From: Halisarca cf. caerulea
Taxonomy: Eukaryota; Porifera; Demospongiae; Chondrillida; Halisarcidae
Direction of reading: 5' to 3'
DNA length: 64,000 nt
Assembly: GCA_963170055.1 (NCBI GenBank)
Contig: CAUJGJ010000444.1
Span: 8,637,118 to 8,701,117 of the forward strand
Shown here: piece by piece, positions 1 through 12,223 of the stretch
Numbering within the stretch: the stretch's first letter is position 1
Layout: every line of letters begins with the position of its first letter
Made by a program: the position numbers and the translations under genes
The notes under the pieces: model-generated
What the model was told of the DNA's origin: nothing
What the model saw: the letters and a program-made list of their open reading frames with translations, nothing else
Databases searched by the model: none

Positions 1-672
1 CCCATTTTTTGCTTTTGCAATGAGTAATATTGGCATGAACCTACTATTGTACATTACAAACATACTGACATGATGTTGGTGTTCTCTAAGACAATGTACA
101 AGTCAAACGTCCCACTACACACAATTTCTTCGGCTACTGTCGAAATGACAAAAAAGCAAAATAGCGGAGGTAAAGATCTCAGCTTCTGAACATGCCATCA
201 GGTTTAAACAACTCCTTAGATACACAAGCCCTCAAAGATTCCTGGAGCCCAGTAGCTCAAAGCACGGCTGTTATGTCCAGGGGTTTCCATTGTTTTCAGA
301 GAACTCCAACCACAAAACACGGGACATAACTCAAACGGTAGAAGGTACAAAGCTCCAGGAATCTTTCACCATGGTTTGGACTATTTGGAACCCTATGGTA
401 CTATTGCTGTTGCTTTGAGTCGAGATTTTTACCACCACAATTTTACAATAAACTTTCCTCTCAAGCATCTCTCTTCTTCAGACAGTAGTCACATGCTGTC
501 ACATGTTCTACGTAACAGTCCGAACATATTTCTCGTATTCTCGCGCATACATCCAGTTTGCACATGATGTCTTCACGGAAATGTAGCTATCTATGTGTGC
601 GCTATAAAGAAATTCATTGAGTGAAACCGTATAATGTTACACTTATGGCTGGGTTCGGACATAACACACCTG
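1..672. mobile_element. Truncated copy of a CGCAGGT-terminus DNA element (family F2)
   Basis: This is the right-hand part of an element whose fuller copy lies at 32029-32763. The two align from the first bases of the window (glycine-free, non-coding text such as the stretches around 30-90 and 32110-32190) to the shared terminus GGACATAACACACCTG ending near 672. The left end is outside the window. No ORF with a recognisable domain is present, so it is a non-autonomous element. Confidence 0.6.
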
Positions 673-1054
673 CTGGACATAACATACTAGGAATGAACTG
701 GCTATCTTTTGGACAAATCATAGTTATATCGTCTCGACCATGTGCTACAGAGACAACTTGGAAAGCTTACTTTTGAATTCATCCGCTTCAGCAGACGGAG
801 TCAAAACATCACAAGTCATCAAGTGCTGAGCCAGCTGATCAGCTGTAAAATCCTTCAGGCACTCAATCTCTTCCATCTTTCTGACAAGTGCGTGGGTTCA
901 AATCGAAACCAAATGCAATTTCATTGGACACTGACTCAAAAAATGTGCAATATTGGGCGATCGTCACTGACGATACAAAATGGCTACTTCTACTGCGCGG
1001 CTTGGTATATGGAATTACCAGTCTGTTGGGCCTTATCTGGCATATTATATCTTA

Positions 1055-1237
1055 TCAGGCAGTCCTTTTGACCTAGTATCTCATATTAGAAGTGCACATA
1101 ACTCATCCAGTGTCATTTGTGAGGTTAATGATTGTCAGGAATCTTTCAAAACCCCAGGCATTTGGTACCAGCATGTTGGAAGAAATCACTTTTCAGAATA
1201 CCTTCGTGGCAATAGGAACATATCTCATGACAACTAA
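1055..1237 (+). pseudogene. C2H2 zinc-finger-like fragment, probably TE-derived
   Basis: A short frame ending at 1237 reads SHIRSAHN, then VICEVNDCQESFKTPGIWYQH and a final HVGRNH. This is a Cys-x4-Cys ... His-x4-His finger preceded by the His pair of a degraded finger. The spacing resembles finger pairs found in TE-linked invertebrate ORFs (family memory, not a search). There is no start codon in good context, and the frame upstream is unconvincing. It could also be an exon of an unrelated finger gene. Confidence 0.35.
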
Positions 1238-1445
1238 CTATATAAAGAGACTTGAGTACTGAAAATGGCATGGTATACGTAAGTAGTAATAACCTGTATT
1301 AGTGTGATTATTTCTGGCACTTCTGAATTTAAAACTTTCAGATGATAGGCTGCTTACCACACTGAGCAATTTTCAGATTATTTATTTTATTATTACATAA
1401 TGAGTCACATTCGCTACACAGTACCTTGTAAAACAACAATGCATC

Positions 1446-1502
1446 ACTTAAGTGAAGAAAGAGTTAAAAAATATCTTTTCAACTCTTTTCTTCACTTAAG
1501 TA
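1446..1502. repeat. Perfect-arm hairpin, 57 bp
   Basis: ACTTAAGTGAAGAAAGAGTT is followed after a short AT-rich loop by its near-exact reverse complement ending CTTCACTTAAGT. It looks like the core of a short palindromic MITE; no coding content. Confidence 0.7.
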
Positions 1503-1605
1503 ACTTGAATGGCTCTATGACTTATTATGCTTAGAAGCCAAGGAAGATGTTTATGTTAAAGATCAAGAAGATAACAGTATACCAGAAGATTTTGGAAATC
1601 AAGAT

Positions 1606-2495
1606 CGCAGGTGTGACATGTGCAACATGTGCAGTATTACCAAAATGGCTGCCCAAAAAGTCGGTTGAAATCAACCCCCACTTTTCCTGCGTTTAGTGTA
1701 CTTGTGGAATACAAAAAGCATACAAAAACATCGATATGACTATTTAATGCTACAACAGTTCACTTAACTTTGTTGTCAATACTTCGCAAAGCCGAAAAAA
1801 CGACCACAGATTCGGACCTTAAAAATAACTTGAGTGCAGAACCTGGTCATGAAAACCATCGTTTAGAACAGCCATACTTTGTCAAGAACATTGTAACATC
1901 AATATCGAAATTTTCACCTGTGTCGAACTTACCATTCTTTTTCGTTCCTGAGATGTCCTTCAAAATGTTGTTTTTGACACAAAGAAAACCACAAATGTGT
2001 GCATGCACATGTCGGGAATAGAGCATGCTATCAAGATCAACAGCAGTGAAAATATAGTTTTACCTATTGTGATCTAACTACCGCGACGTGGCTCCTCTAC
2101 ACAACCATTTAGATGACCAGGTTTTCAAAAGGATTTCACTTGTTGTAAAAGTCTCTCTCACCGTTTGTCACAAGGTGGTCACGCGATATGATTATGTCAC
2201 CAACCAGAGGTAACGATCGGTGAAATTGATACTTCTTCTAGCAACGAACAAATAACTATTAGAATGTTTTGAAAACACTATATGTGCAGCCTATTGCGAT
2301 ATTCGATACAATTCGCCTCTGTTTGAGAAAACAAGAAGGCCAATATTTCAAGCGACATTTTGTCCATTGTAAGGAGGTTGCACATTAACGCAACAATGCA
2401 TGCACATTAGTAAAACGTGATAATATTCTATCAAATTCCTTTGTGAACCACACAACGCCCCTCTGTTTATGGAATAGGCACATGTTATACCTGTG
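1606..2495. mobile_element. CGCAGGT-terminus element, family F1, copy 1 (about 0.89 kb)
   Basis: It starts CGCAGGTGTGACATGT and ends ACATGTTATACCTGTG, so the ends are imperfect inverted repeats. Copies 2 (24251-25121) and 3 (33161-34032, inverted) share the full length, including the segments around 1740-2040. Flanking AT on both sides is a candidate 2-bp target duplication. No long ORF is present, so it is non-autonomous. Confidence 0.75.
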
Positions 2496-4050
2496 ATGAA
2501 ACAGTTCATAGAAGCAGTGAAATAGCCAGTGTGACTACTGCAGTATCTAACACAAGTATAGAACGTGTGTATTTAAACCTACTTTCGTAACCAAAAGCCA
2601 AGATCCTAATTACCGCCTCTTTGTCTTCTGACATATATTTGTATGGTGTAAAGGAAACTCACGACAAGCGATTCATGGAGGTTATAACAATCTTTTCTCG
2701 CTTTCGAAGCCAAGTATATATGGGACAGATGCTGTACATTTTCGGCTATTTTTAAGAAGTCTACCTACATTTAGACGAAGAACAAAGCGAATGATAATCA
2801 TTATGGTACCTCGTATACATTGGCCATTTTGTTTTATGCCCAGAAATCGGTCGTAACATACCTGCGACACACACAGGCTAGATGTCAGTCTAAGAAAAGG
2901 GTTTATGACTATGTCCCTTCCTATTCAGCCACAGCCCACCACCACCACTGCAGGCAACACTTTACCAGCATGGTTATTTGCTTCCTGACTTGTATATATA
3001 TATAATATATATAGGCTATAGCTAGTAGATGTATAGTGTTGGAATATGTAGTGCTATATAACATCTGCCAATTTGATTTAGGTATATCATTAATTTTATA
3101 CTTCGTTCACAATTAGTTCACCAGGAAATCAATACTTTTATATATATATCTGCTGGTTATGCACAATGTGTGCAGTTCACTACATGAATATGTCCTGGAG
3201 CCCCAAACTGTATCAGATATGATGCCCTGCATTACAACAGGAAAAGTACAGGAAATTCTAACATCTCATTCAATTTGACAGGTGGAGGAAATGTGGTATG
3301 GTCAATGCACCTCCTTCACTTGTCCTCTAGTAGGACATCATGCAATTTATCCAGTGATATGTCTATATATCCTTGCCCATCCTGTCCCATGCATTCCTGG
3401 CCCTATATGTATGCCTGTACAGTCCTGTGCAATTAATGAATGCCTACGGTAGTTGTTCCAATGACATGTTATTTTTTAGACCCTTGAATTATTATTTAAG
3501 GTCACTGAAATACAGTTGCTTTGAATGGTAAACAGAGTAAAGTTCCCAAATTTGGGAAGCCTACTAGCTGGACTTCCCATATTTGGTGACTCCAACACTG
3601 CACCAATGGCTATAATTTATGCCAATAGGCCATATTTCAGGGCTGGGATTTGTTGTTGCAACTTCAGAAGACAATTTGCAGCTGAAATGATTCCCTTTAT
3701 GCATCAACATGTTTAGGTTCCCCAGAGATTTAGGCCATTCTTAGTTCAAATTCTGGAGGTACCCAATAAAATTAGCTCAAACGGCTATCATAACAAGCTT
3801 TGTTGACGAATACATCAACAGATGTTATGAAACAGTGAAAAGTCCAGACATAGTGGCAATTCCTTAAAGAATAATTTAAGGATATAAACAATAACCTGTT
3901 CAATGTTCTTTGGCGATTGATAATATGAAGGCTTCAGCACAAAAGTTGTTAAGTCAATTTTTCATCTATTCCTGTTCTTTTCAAATTTTATATTAGATAC
4001 ACATGTACTTTGTTAGTATATAAGACTGTTTTATAACACTTAAAGCCTGT
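2496..4050. other. AT-rich intergenic DNA, nothing recognised
   Basis: Both strands were read. Only short unsupported ORFs and short (TA)n tracts near 2995-3015 and 3138-3150 are seen. No splice-bounded coding block was recognised. Confidence 0.4.
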
Positions 4051-4052
4051 TT

Positions 4053-4310
4053 TCATGTACAATACCTAAACTTAAGATATATAAAGCTTGAAGTACATGT
4101 GTATCTAACACATATATCTCTATATATAATTCCGTAGTGCTGAATTTGTCTGTTCGCAAACTCCTCCCGCAGCTCAAGTGCGATTGACATTAAAAGCGGC
4201 ACACTTTCGAGGAGCCTCATGGAGAGTATCATGATGGGATAGACAGAAGGCGATTCTCCCTGCCCGAGGAGAGCGCCGCAAGAATTTTTTCTGTGCGGAA
4301 AAGACGCCAT
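4053..4310 (-). CDS. Candidate small exon or ORF, 85 aa, unrecognised
   Basis: This ORF starts at a true ATG (MASFPHRKNSCG) in a locally GC-richer patch (about 4130-4310). It contains a segment LELREEFANRQIQHYG that reads like real protein, then drifts into low-complexity AT-rich codons, which suggests that only the first 60 or so residues, if any, are coding. A splice donor in the drifting part was not resolved. No family is recognised. The neighbouring Helitron helicase fragment makes a TE origin possible. Confidence 0.2.
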   Translation of the reverse strand: MASFPHRKNSCGALLGQGESPSVYPIMILSMRLLESVPLLMSIALELREEFANRQIQHYGIIYRDICVRYTCTSSFIYLKFRYCT

Positions 4311-4544
4311 GTTTTTGTAAGCGTTTATGGAATGCGTATGCGGTATCCTGGAGACTAGATGTACTTTGCGAATCCCCTACGAATTCTGCTTATTGCCAGA
4401 ATTTAGGTGAGGTGGAAGACTAGACGAATGATTGTCTTGACGGCTGAGGTGCAACGCCTCCATGGGACTTAAATACAAGAGTTCAGGGTGGGCGGGCAAA
4501 GGATACACTGAGACATATTGGCGTATCGCATCGGTGCAAGAACA

Positions 4545-4806
4545 GCGCACTGGCGACGATAGAACCCCCTCAGATAGTGAGCTGCCTTTCCAGTTCAAAA
4601 GACTGCAGTTCCCTATTCGACCCTATTTTGCAATGACAGTTAGTAAAGTACAAGTTAAGGGCAAACAATGCAAAAAGTAGGCATTGACTTGCGCACTCCA
4701 TGTTTTTGCCATGGGATGCTGTATGCTTAGCAGCCAAGGAGTGGATCATGTAACTCGATCAGTAGTGATGCATGCACCAGGCAGAATTACTAGGTGTGCA
4801 CAAATA
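4545..4806 (+). pseudogene. Helitron PIF1-type helicase C-terminal fragment
   Basis: The frame ending at 4680 reads PSDSELPFQFKRLQFPIRP then YFAMTVSKVQ. This is the conserved C-terminal helicase motif of PIF1-like helicases (usual form FP.RL.FAMTINKSQGQ). After a frameshift the next frame continues as VGIDLRTPCFCHGMLYA, matching the block that precedes the arginine-finger SRV motif, and then MHAPGRITR, matching the usual Y/HAPxxxTxN tail. Helitron elements carry this helicase fused to a Rep nuclease; no Rep part is seen upstream. Stops and frameshifts show it is dead. The tail runs directly into a long (CA)n array. Confidence 0.72.
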
Positions 4807-4839
4807 AGTGCAGAACCTCACAATCGAGCCTATAGATAA

Positions 4840-4970
4840 TACGCACACACACACATGCACATGCACATGCACACATACACACACACACAAGCACACACAC
4901 GTCATACACAAACACACCCACACGTACACACCCCCACACACACCCACACACCCACACACACACACCGCAT

Positions 4971-5034
<64 letters not shown>

Positions 5035-5112
5035 CGCACACACATACACACATATGTATGACATGTACAAACACACACAAACACACACATATATAATATA
5101 CACACACATACC
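4840..5112. repeat. (CA)n microsatellite, interrupted
   Basis: About 270 bp of CA repeats with CATG, CATA and CCCA interruptions. Long open frames across it (poly-Thr-His and poly-Val-Cys) are artefacts of the dinucleotide repeat. Confidence 0.95.
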
Positions 5113-5218
5113 AGGCTTCTATTTAGCAAGGGAGCGGGGGAAAGCTTCCACCCCAAAATTTTCATCCTAGGTAGAACCTCCCCCCACACACATACATGCA
5201 TTGTCTCTCCCACATACA

Positions 5219-5219
5219 T

Positions 5220-5294
<75 letters not shown>
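5219..5294. repeat. (CA)n microsatellite, pure
   Basis: About 37 uninterrupted CA units, separated from the previous array by about 105 bp of unique sequence. Confidence 0.95.
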
Positions 5295-5295
<1 letters not shown>

Positions 5296-6290
5296 AAAGG
5301 TATTCTCTATCTGCACCCCAACCCGAGTATTGACACGCCTCGCTCCCAAACGCTTTGACAAACGAGCAATTCATTAAAGAAAAAGCAAAAAATAGGACAA
5401 AATCGCCAAATTGTACAGCCACGCAGGCCAAACGAGAGATCAGGTCCCTCCACCACAGAAGTAATCAGCCTCGCTTCACTTGGTAACTAGAAATATTGTC
5501 TACAACGGAGTTTGCACTAATTATGTAAAATTTGTATTTTCATTTCTCATATTATAATACATGAACTACTCCTGCAACCGTATAGTACACAATTGGCATT
5601 TTTGGAAACACAATAATTATGTTCACAGTCATTGTTCATACAACTCAACAATACACACGATGCAACAATGCACATGGTACGACAATGCATATGTCATGAC
5701 ATAGCAGGTGAGCCTGCCGAAGGCTGGCTCACCTGCTAGAATATATTATATGTAAACTTGACAAAAACGTACAGGATTGGTTGAAGAATGCACTGGACCC
5801 TTCATCATAATATTATTATATTATATACTGCATAATATTATAATACCATATATAATATAATATTATTATGTGCCATATTAAGAATGTTGGCATATCTCCT
5901 TGTAATTTTGGATAGTACACTTGCTGTCCTGGTCACCACATGTCAACACTGGAATGGAAGCCAACCAACAGCAACACATGCTTTATCTAGCAAGATTAGT
6001 CTAGTAATCTGACTCATGACCATTGACTTCCTGGAATGGGACACTACTTTATGAGTCTTAAATTCCACTCTATACACACATACCATTGGTTGCTAAGTCT
6101 GTACGGCAATAGCCACTATAATACAATTTGCTTCATGCATGACCATGTGTACTGTCTATACTCTCTATACTAACACATATCAGGTATCATGCATCAGGTA
6201 TTCTTAGTTAGTCTGGGGAACCTTTAGCCTAAGGCTACTTATAAGTGGCACGTACATGCACCCATACAGAAAAGAAGAAAGAGACAGAGT
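5295..6290. other. Non-coding, two hairpins
   Basis: It holds a 35-bp hairpin at 5703-5737 with 12-bp perfect arms (AGCAGGTGAGCC and its complement) and an AT-only imperfect palindrome at about 5810-5872 (ATAATATTATTAT arms). No coding segment is recognised. Confidence 0.5.
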
Positions 6291-6973
6291 TTAAGGGAAA
6301 ACACAAAAGAAACAAGGAGAAAGTACAGAGATTCCAAGAAGTAGGATGCAGCAAAAAATAAAATAGATCGGAAATTCAAAGCAATAACTGTATTCCATCA
6401 GTTTTGGGGGATATAATAGCCATTGGCAATGAAATAAGGGGTGGTGTGAAACGACATGCATGTTGTGTACAGAAATACTGAAAAAGTGATTTGACATAGT
6501 CTCGCAAATACCCGAAAGTCTGCAAAGCATCGAATGTTGTTTGGAAGAGATCGCCATATGGATATGCCGACAAAACTAAATGCCTTTTGGCAGAGGGAAG
6601 TACGCAAACGTGGAAGATTTAATTGAGAAGTAGAAGATGCTGTAGTATTATAGTGAGAAGTTGGAGTGGAAAAAGGTTGCTAAGATAAGTAAGTGATTCT
6701 ATATGAAGATATGCATTTGTATACGGTTTGGATCAAGTGAACATTCCATTTAGCAGAGACAGTTGATATACTTAATTCTTTACGAGCAAAAGAAGCAGAA
6801 TGATCTCTATGTTTGTGAAGGACAGTTCTACACGCAAAGTTTAAAGGTGTTTCTAACTGATGGCTTTCCTCTTTAGTGCAAACAGACCACACATTATCAC
6901 ATGAGTCAAATAGGGGAAGAATGTATGATTTAGGGTTGAGAAGAAGAAGAATATTAGACGTATATGTAGACAT
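6291..6973 (-). pseudogene. LINE ORF2 C-terminal fragment
   Basis: The frame starting near 6973 reads YILPLFDSCDNVWSVCTKEE, then a line of HKHRDHSASFARKELSIST. This corresponds to the post-RT block of non-LTR retrotransposons (usual form LLPxLDYCDxVW ... LxxLGWLPLxxR). A neighbouring frame downstream (6398-6607) continues with QKAFSFVGISIWRSLPNNIR, the usual AFSFxGxxxWNSLPxxIR terminal block. The pieces are in order but in different frames, so this is a decayed 3' end. No reverse transcriptase catalytic core lies nearby. Confidence 0.7.
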
Positions 6974-8010
6974 ACTTGTATTAATATTTTATACGTATCC
7001 TAGGCTGCATGTCTTGATGCAGTGATTGTAAATTAACATAAGCTGACATTTTCTTCCTTGCAGTGGCCACCAGATTTGTCAGGAAGTTGGACAACCGTCA
7101 CAGTAAAGAACAGAAGGCCATGCAGAAGGTTGGTGTGTAAGACAAGACAAGATGGCTCTCCTAGTTGGTTGTCTCCTCTTCAAGGGCCAGCGTTGACCAT
7201 TGATAATACTTATCAGGCTGAGCATCCTCACTCTGAAGAACAACCATATTACATATATATATATATAGCTTGAGTCACCTGAAGAAGAAATAAAGTTAAA
7301 ACAGTGGAAAAGTATCTGATGTTGAGTAAGAAGGCAACTTATCTGAAGATTCAGACGTTTTTGTTGAACAATAGGGAACACTGGAATGATTTGTTGGTAC
7401 TCAATTTTTTTCTACAATAGTTATTTATTGATGTTGATCTGGTTCAGAATGAAATTCAATAAAGAGCTAGACATACTAAAATTCTGCTGCAATTCACGGC
7501 CGTTGTGGAACATGGCAAGAACGTTCAGTGTATGGACTCAAGCAAAGGAATTACCAATATGTTCGGTCTATGTACGGTGATGCACGCTTGTAGAACCAGT
7601 TCACTCTGTGCTATACAGGGCGGAGATGGCTCTGTCCCTCCCCAAAGATTCGTCATTGTAAATAGTATGCAGATTTCCCAAATGCAGAGTCTGTGCATAC
7701 GTGGTGTTTTCGCTGCATGTGTAACATAACAAACTTGGTGTCAACTTTTCGAAAACCCTTTTATCGTTTCTTACACCTTAAGATACTATTTTGTATTGTT
7801 TCTGAAAGCTTCAGTGCGATCCATTCCTTTTGAACCAAGATCTGGTAATCATTATTCATGTAGTGGTATACTTTTGCTATGCCATTTTTTGTATACATTC
7901 CTTTGTGGCGGTTACATTGCTTTCCTGTCTACTATTGTAAAATGCAGAAGTTAAGTTAAAACGTGCCGCCATGCATAATTACAAGTTTGGGTAAAATCGG
8001 TATTTAAAGC
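6974..8010. other. Intergenic or intronic, nothing recognised
   Basis: Only short shadow ORFs are present. A short (TA)n lies at 7252-7268. No family, finger or splice-consistent exon was recognised. Confidence 0.35.
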
Positions 8011-8260
8011 AGGTGACCTTCACTTTGACGACAACTCAAGCCGTGAGTACCTGACACATCCACTGTTTGACCACCGTGTTGGCAATTGGTGGTCAACAGT
8101 CAGGGCAATGCCCAAGCGGAGACCAATTGCTACTCGGATGGTACGTCTCATTGTCCATCCTGAGACCAATGACCACGGACCTCCCGTCCATACGTTATAC
8201 ACTGCCCTCCAAAAGAAAGTGACCTCCATGAAAATGGCGGCCTATATCAGAAAACAAAGA
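8010..8260 (+). CDS. Candidate coding segment, unrecognised
   Basis: One frame reads FDDNSSREYLTHPLFDHRVG, then WWSTVRAMPKRRPIATRMVR and LIVHPETNDHGPPVHTLYTA before degenerating. Composition (Trp-Trp, balanced charged and Pro residues, GC above the surroundings) is protein-like and no stop occurs between about 8010 and 8445. An AG acceptor-like site precedes it near 8010. No family is recognised. It may be an exon or a TE fragment. Confidence 0.25.
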
Positions 8261-8789
8261 GAAGTCACAGAAACGACACATTTACAAGTAGGAAGTCAAA
8301 AATACCTCAAACTTATTGTGAATTACACTCTTATTGCTAGCAAAACTCTTTTTGCTTCGATTTGTCAGTTTAGGCGCTTCATAATCCTTCGAAAATTGCA
8401 GTGTTCGTATACTTATAGCGCTTGGTTTGTGAAGAACAGGAGTTAATAAAAGCAAGCACCAACTTTTTCATTATATTTAAGCTGTTGCTCTCTCCAGGTA
8501 GAAAGGGGAGAATACATTCTAGAGATACAATTATTTTTGCATTCTTATTGGCCATTAATTGGTAACTAAATTTTAGTGCTTTGGCGTAATTGTGCATGCT
8601 ATCTGGCTTCATTCTCTACTTTGTCTTTGTCTTCCGCGGGATTTTACCTAGATCTCACCTTAAATGTTTCTTTGCTATCCTTCAGCTTGCTATCTTAGTG
8701 ATCAATTATAAACTATGTATGATATAATTGTTTTTTTTTGTGTGCGTCTGCCTTTTTCTTTTGCCCATGTGTGTACTTAATTATATATA

Positions 8790-9008
8790 TATCCATTATG
8801 TAATGCACAATTACTTTATGATATATTCCAGCCTAGGATTGACCAAATTTGCAAACCCATAGAGATATCAGCTGTACCAGCTGTAACTCCACTGTCAAAA
8901 TTGTTTACAGCTACATTGTTTTGTTTTTTGAATAGGCATGCAAACACAAAACATCTCCTTTGATCCTTCCTTTGATTGTCTTGGGTTTGCAAATTTGTGG
9001 ACCCTTCG
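8790..9008. mobile_element. FOX/TCF-core MITE, copy A, left part
   Basis: It shares with copy E (51560-51812) the inverted ends built around AAATTTGCAAACCC and GGGTTTGCAAATTT, a CCAGCTGTAACTCCACTGT block, a forkhead-like TGTTTACA (about 8902-8909) and tandem CCTTTGATC/CCTTTGATT (8957-8965 and 8969-8977). It is interrupted at 9007 by family F3; its right end resumes at 10051. Confidence 0.7.
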
Positions 9009-10052
9009 CAGGTATGTTATGTCCGAATCCGAGGTAAAGTGGGGCGTGTATGCGGTTGTGAGGAATGTAATAAAATTGGAACACATTTAGAGGCTATATC
9101 ACGTGTTGTTCGCGCGACCTGCTGGCTAGTCCATGACGTCATTGCCTGGCTTTTACACGTTTTTCGCTTGAGTTCCAGAAGAACCAATGTTTTGAGCGCA
9201 TAATATGCTTTTCCAAACTATTTTGCGACCGTTGTGAAGGCAAAGGTAAATTCTAAGGGGATGTTGTGGGCTTCAAAACATCGAATTCGTGCACTGCGCA
9301 GTTAGGCCGCCTGGAACAAGTCTAACTTAATTGATCTGATAAGAGATTAACTTGGTAAGGAGCACAGTCCTGCGAACGTACGTTCCTCGGTAGTTCTCTG
9401 AAGAACGAAAACTGGTACTATAGCGAGATTGTGGAAAAGTAACTACGAGCACAACTAGCCTGCTAGCACGATTGCATGTGACGTCACGTGATTTTACTGA
9501 AGGAAGCTAACTTACACCACAAGAAAACTTCATCGAAAAACGCGGTGGTAGAAATCACCGATTTGCACCATGATACTTTGAGGTATTGTTCCCGAAGGTT
9601 CAAACCCCTAGAATCCGAATCAGGGTCTCTGTACGTTGCTCCGTTTGTTTTATGTCCAACAGATTGTAACTAGTCACCTTAGAATTTTGCATAAATCCTT
9701 GGACATAACAGCCATGCAGTGGAGCCTGAAGACCCTGATTCGGATTTAGTAAGTTCGATATCTGTGTGTTCTTTCGAACCAAGTTTTGTGTCCAAAAGCC
9801 TAAGTTTCTACCACTGCGTTTTTGCATTTTTATGTTTTCTGATACGTTCAGAAAAACTCATCATACGAAGTTTTGTGACCCCCCAGAAGAATCTAAATGA
9901 CTTAGATACAAAGTAGATATGCTTAAGATATAACACAAGGTGTTTTCTGGACATCACTACTCGTGCACATGCAAAACAGACCGATTGATTTCACTCCTTC
10001 GATAACGGCGGCCATTTTTGTTTATGTCCAGATCGGACATAACATACCTGCG
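9007..10052. mobile_element. CGCAGGT-terminus element, family F3 (about 1.05 kb)
   Basis: Perfect inverted ends of about 18 bp: CGCAGGTATGTTATGTCC at the left and GGACATAACATACCTGCG at the right. Flanking TT on both sides is a 2-bp target duplication, confirmed because the host MITE (copy A) continues uninterrupted across the insertion when compared with copy E. The interior has an inner inverted-repeat tendency near 9608 and 9735 (the segment around CAGGGTCT recurs in reverse) and no domain-bearing ORF. Confidence 0.82.
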
Positions 10053-10107
10053 TTGGGTGAATATGTTATAATGGAATTGTGAATTACAGATTGGAAGGTG
10101 TTAATAT
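10053..10107. mobile_element. FOX/TCF-core MITE, copy A, right end
   Basis: GGGTGAATATGTTATAATGG and the following bases match the right end of copy E (GGCTGAATATTTCATAATAA and onward to GTGTTA). This places it as the displaced right end of the MITE split by F3. Confidence 0.72.
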
Positions 10108-10187
10108 ATATATATACATATATATATATATACATATAATATGTATGTATACATATATTTATATGTATGTATACATATATTTATTTG

Positions 10188-10255
<68 letters not shown>

Positions 10256-10258
10256 CTC
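10108..10258. repeat. Compound (TA)n-(TATG)n-(CA)n-(TA)n microsatellite
   Basis: Alternating TA, TATG and CA blocks; the CA block spans about 10195-10233. Confidence 0.9.
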
Positions 10259-10379
10259 AAAATGGCTGCACTTACATCAGCAGAGAATACCCCCTACTTT
10301 TAAATTCTTCTGTTTAGTGTGATGAAGGATTACAAGTCCCTTTTTTGTTCTCGAGTTCGCGCACCTGTAGATTGCTCGC

Positions 10380-11182
10380 GTCATTGTCCACTTTAGTGGA
10401 TCGTAGGCCCTAAAGTTCGAATTGTAAAAGTTTAAGTGATATTGTTCTAACTTGGTATGTGTATTACTTGTAGTAAGAATACACAATACACAAAGTTTCA
10501 ATGGCTAATGTACATGTACAAAAGGGCTACAATAGACGAAAGTCTTCTAAATAAATGTACAATGTTATACAGTGCTATACGATATTTTACAGTGAATTCA
10601 ATGGTGGCCGTGGTATCTCGCTGCCAAATCTTATCATGCAGTTCTTAGTTCGATACAGCTTATAAAATAAGGAATAACCCAAAGAGGAATAGGCGTAGAA
10701 GAGCAGTGGTCCTCGCAGCAGTAGCTGGTACATTTCTGGATCTTCGGTGTGGCGCATACCCCGGCACCGTAGAGATTTTTGTAAAATGTCAGGGAAGTGC
10801 TTTTTAGCATATCATAAACTTAAAAGGAGCACCGTCGCACTTCTGCGCTCAAGACGCTTCCTTGATGAATGGACTGACATCAATTCCTTCATCAATTCTA
10901 GTCGCAAATCGTTGCGAGGTTCGTCTAATTGCTGTAACACACAGTACACCTTTGTAAAGGCTGGCGTACACATATACCTTTCCACGAAGTTGGCCTGAAA
11001 GGGTCACTCATAAGCAAGGAAGGTTAGAAAGTCACAAAAAAGAAAATTTTGCTCAATTTTGTGCCCGAAACAAGCCACAACAACGACGAGCCACTAAAGT
11101 GGATGGCGAACAATGATAATTATATATGCACAAATGTGAACATGCGCATCCACTATAGTGGATGACTAATCGAAAGGGTTAA
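10380..11182. mobile_element. Possible piggyBac-like non-autonomous element end
   Basis: A perfect 18-bp palindrome CATCCACTATAGTGGATG lies at 11147-11164. Related half-sites lie at 10387-10400 (TCCACTTTAGTGGA) and near 11091. On the minus strand the right boundary reads TTAA then CCCTTTCGATTAGTC, like the TTAA-CCCTT boundary of piggyBac elements. The left TTAA boundary was not found, so extent and class are tentative. Confidence 0.3.
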
Positions 11183-11689
11183 GGATACAAAATATAGTAC
11201 TTAAATAAACAATTTCGTGACATTTTATATACGCGACATTGATGTAACATCACAGAAGTCACCATCTCTTCCCACTCTGTTGATACATAAAATTTGCAGT
11301 GTCATCTCAATGACACTTAATGATACATAAAGAGCAACCACTTATTTTTGATGTATAAAAGTAAGCACTGCCAGCAATCTGAACAAACAAAATATGGTTA
11401 TATATAAACACCCTGTGTCCACTTATAATCATACCTTAGAGTATCAAATAAGAAGTAGAATAAATTTTGGCTGGTAATACATGTTGGTGATCTTTTCAAA
11501 TATCGTTTTAAATGTTCCATGTCAATGCTGCTAGGAAGCTTTTCCCAGCTCCTAAGCAAAAAGAGAAATGCTCAGCTAGGCAATTATGAAACTGAAAATG
11601 ATATAATAATTATGCTAGCTAACTTTTCAATGTTGGATATCTTATATTATATTTTACAATGTCAGAAGGTATGTGGTGAAGGTTATTAT

Positions 11690-11893
11690 ATACCGTATGT
11701 GCTTTAATTTTCGCAGGGCGTACATTTCGCGGATTTTGTCTTTTAGCGATTTTCGCATTTTAATATTCGTGGACGGCCATGTTTTGTCATTGCACAAGAG
11801 CCCGATCTAAATTTTTGCAGGTCTGAACTTTTGCGGATGGCTTCCTATCCGCGAATATTAAACCACGTGTAAATTAGAGCGTATACAGTATCA
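11690..11893. mobile_element. Short MITE (family H), copy 1
   Basis: It shares an ordered set of blocks with 61566-61775: a 'gcgga' block, then GGCCATGTTTTGTCATTGCA / TGCCATGTTCTGCCATTGCA, GATCTAAATT, and a right end with (CG)CGAATATTAA. The ends are inverted (TTTAATTTTCGC and GCGAATATTAAA). Non-coding. Confidence 0.6.
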
Positions 11894-11894
11894 T

Positions 11895-12223
11895 GACATA
11901 GCAACCAAGTGACTGTCAGGGAATGAAGTCCTACTATGCTACATTCCAATTGTAGTGTTACATTCTTTGGGAAGCCACTTAACCATGATGATGAATAGCA
12001 CATAGTTACACATAATGTATACATGTTACTATGTATATTTTATGTATATGTATATGTATGTGTATATTCATATGTATATGTTATTATGTATAGAGACATT
12101 AAACTTTGTAAGTTCCTGGGTGAGCAGAAATGCTCAGTAACTCTACAAGGAATCATTAAATTTGTCGAAAAGTTAGCTAAGTTAAACCATGATCAACAAA
12201 TGTTGGCAGAATCAAACCATTTT
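11895..12223. repeat. Duplicated segment, copy 1 (upstream of the candidate FUT8 first exon)
   Basis: The blocks around CAACCAAGTGACTGTCAGGG, the CATTCTTTGGGAAGCCA block, the CTTTGTAAGTTCCTG block and GTTAGCTAAGTTAAACCATG recur in the same order at 18085-18288. A TATG-rich insert (12030-12090) is specific to this copy. Confidence 0.75.
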
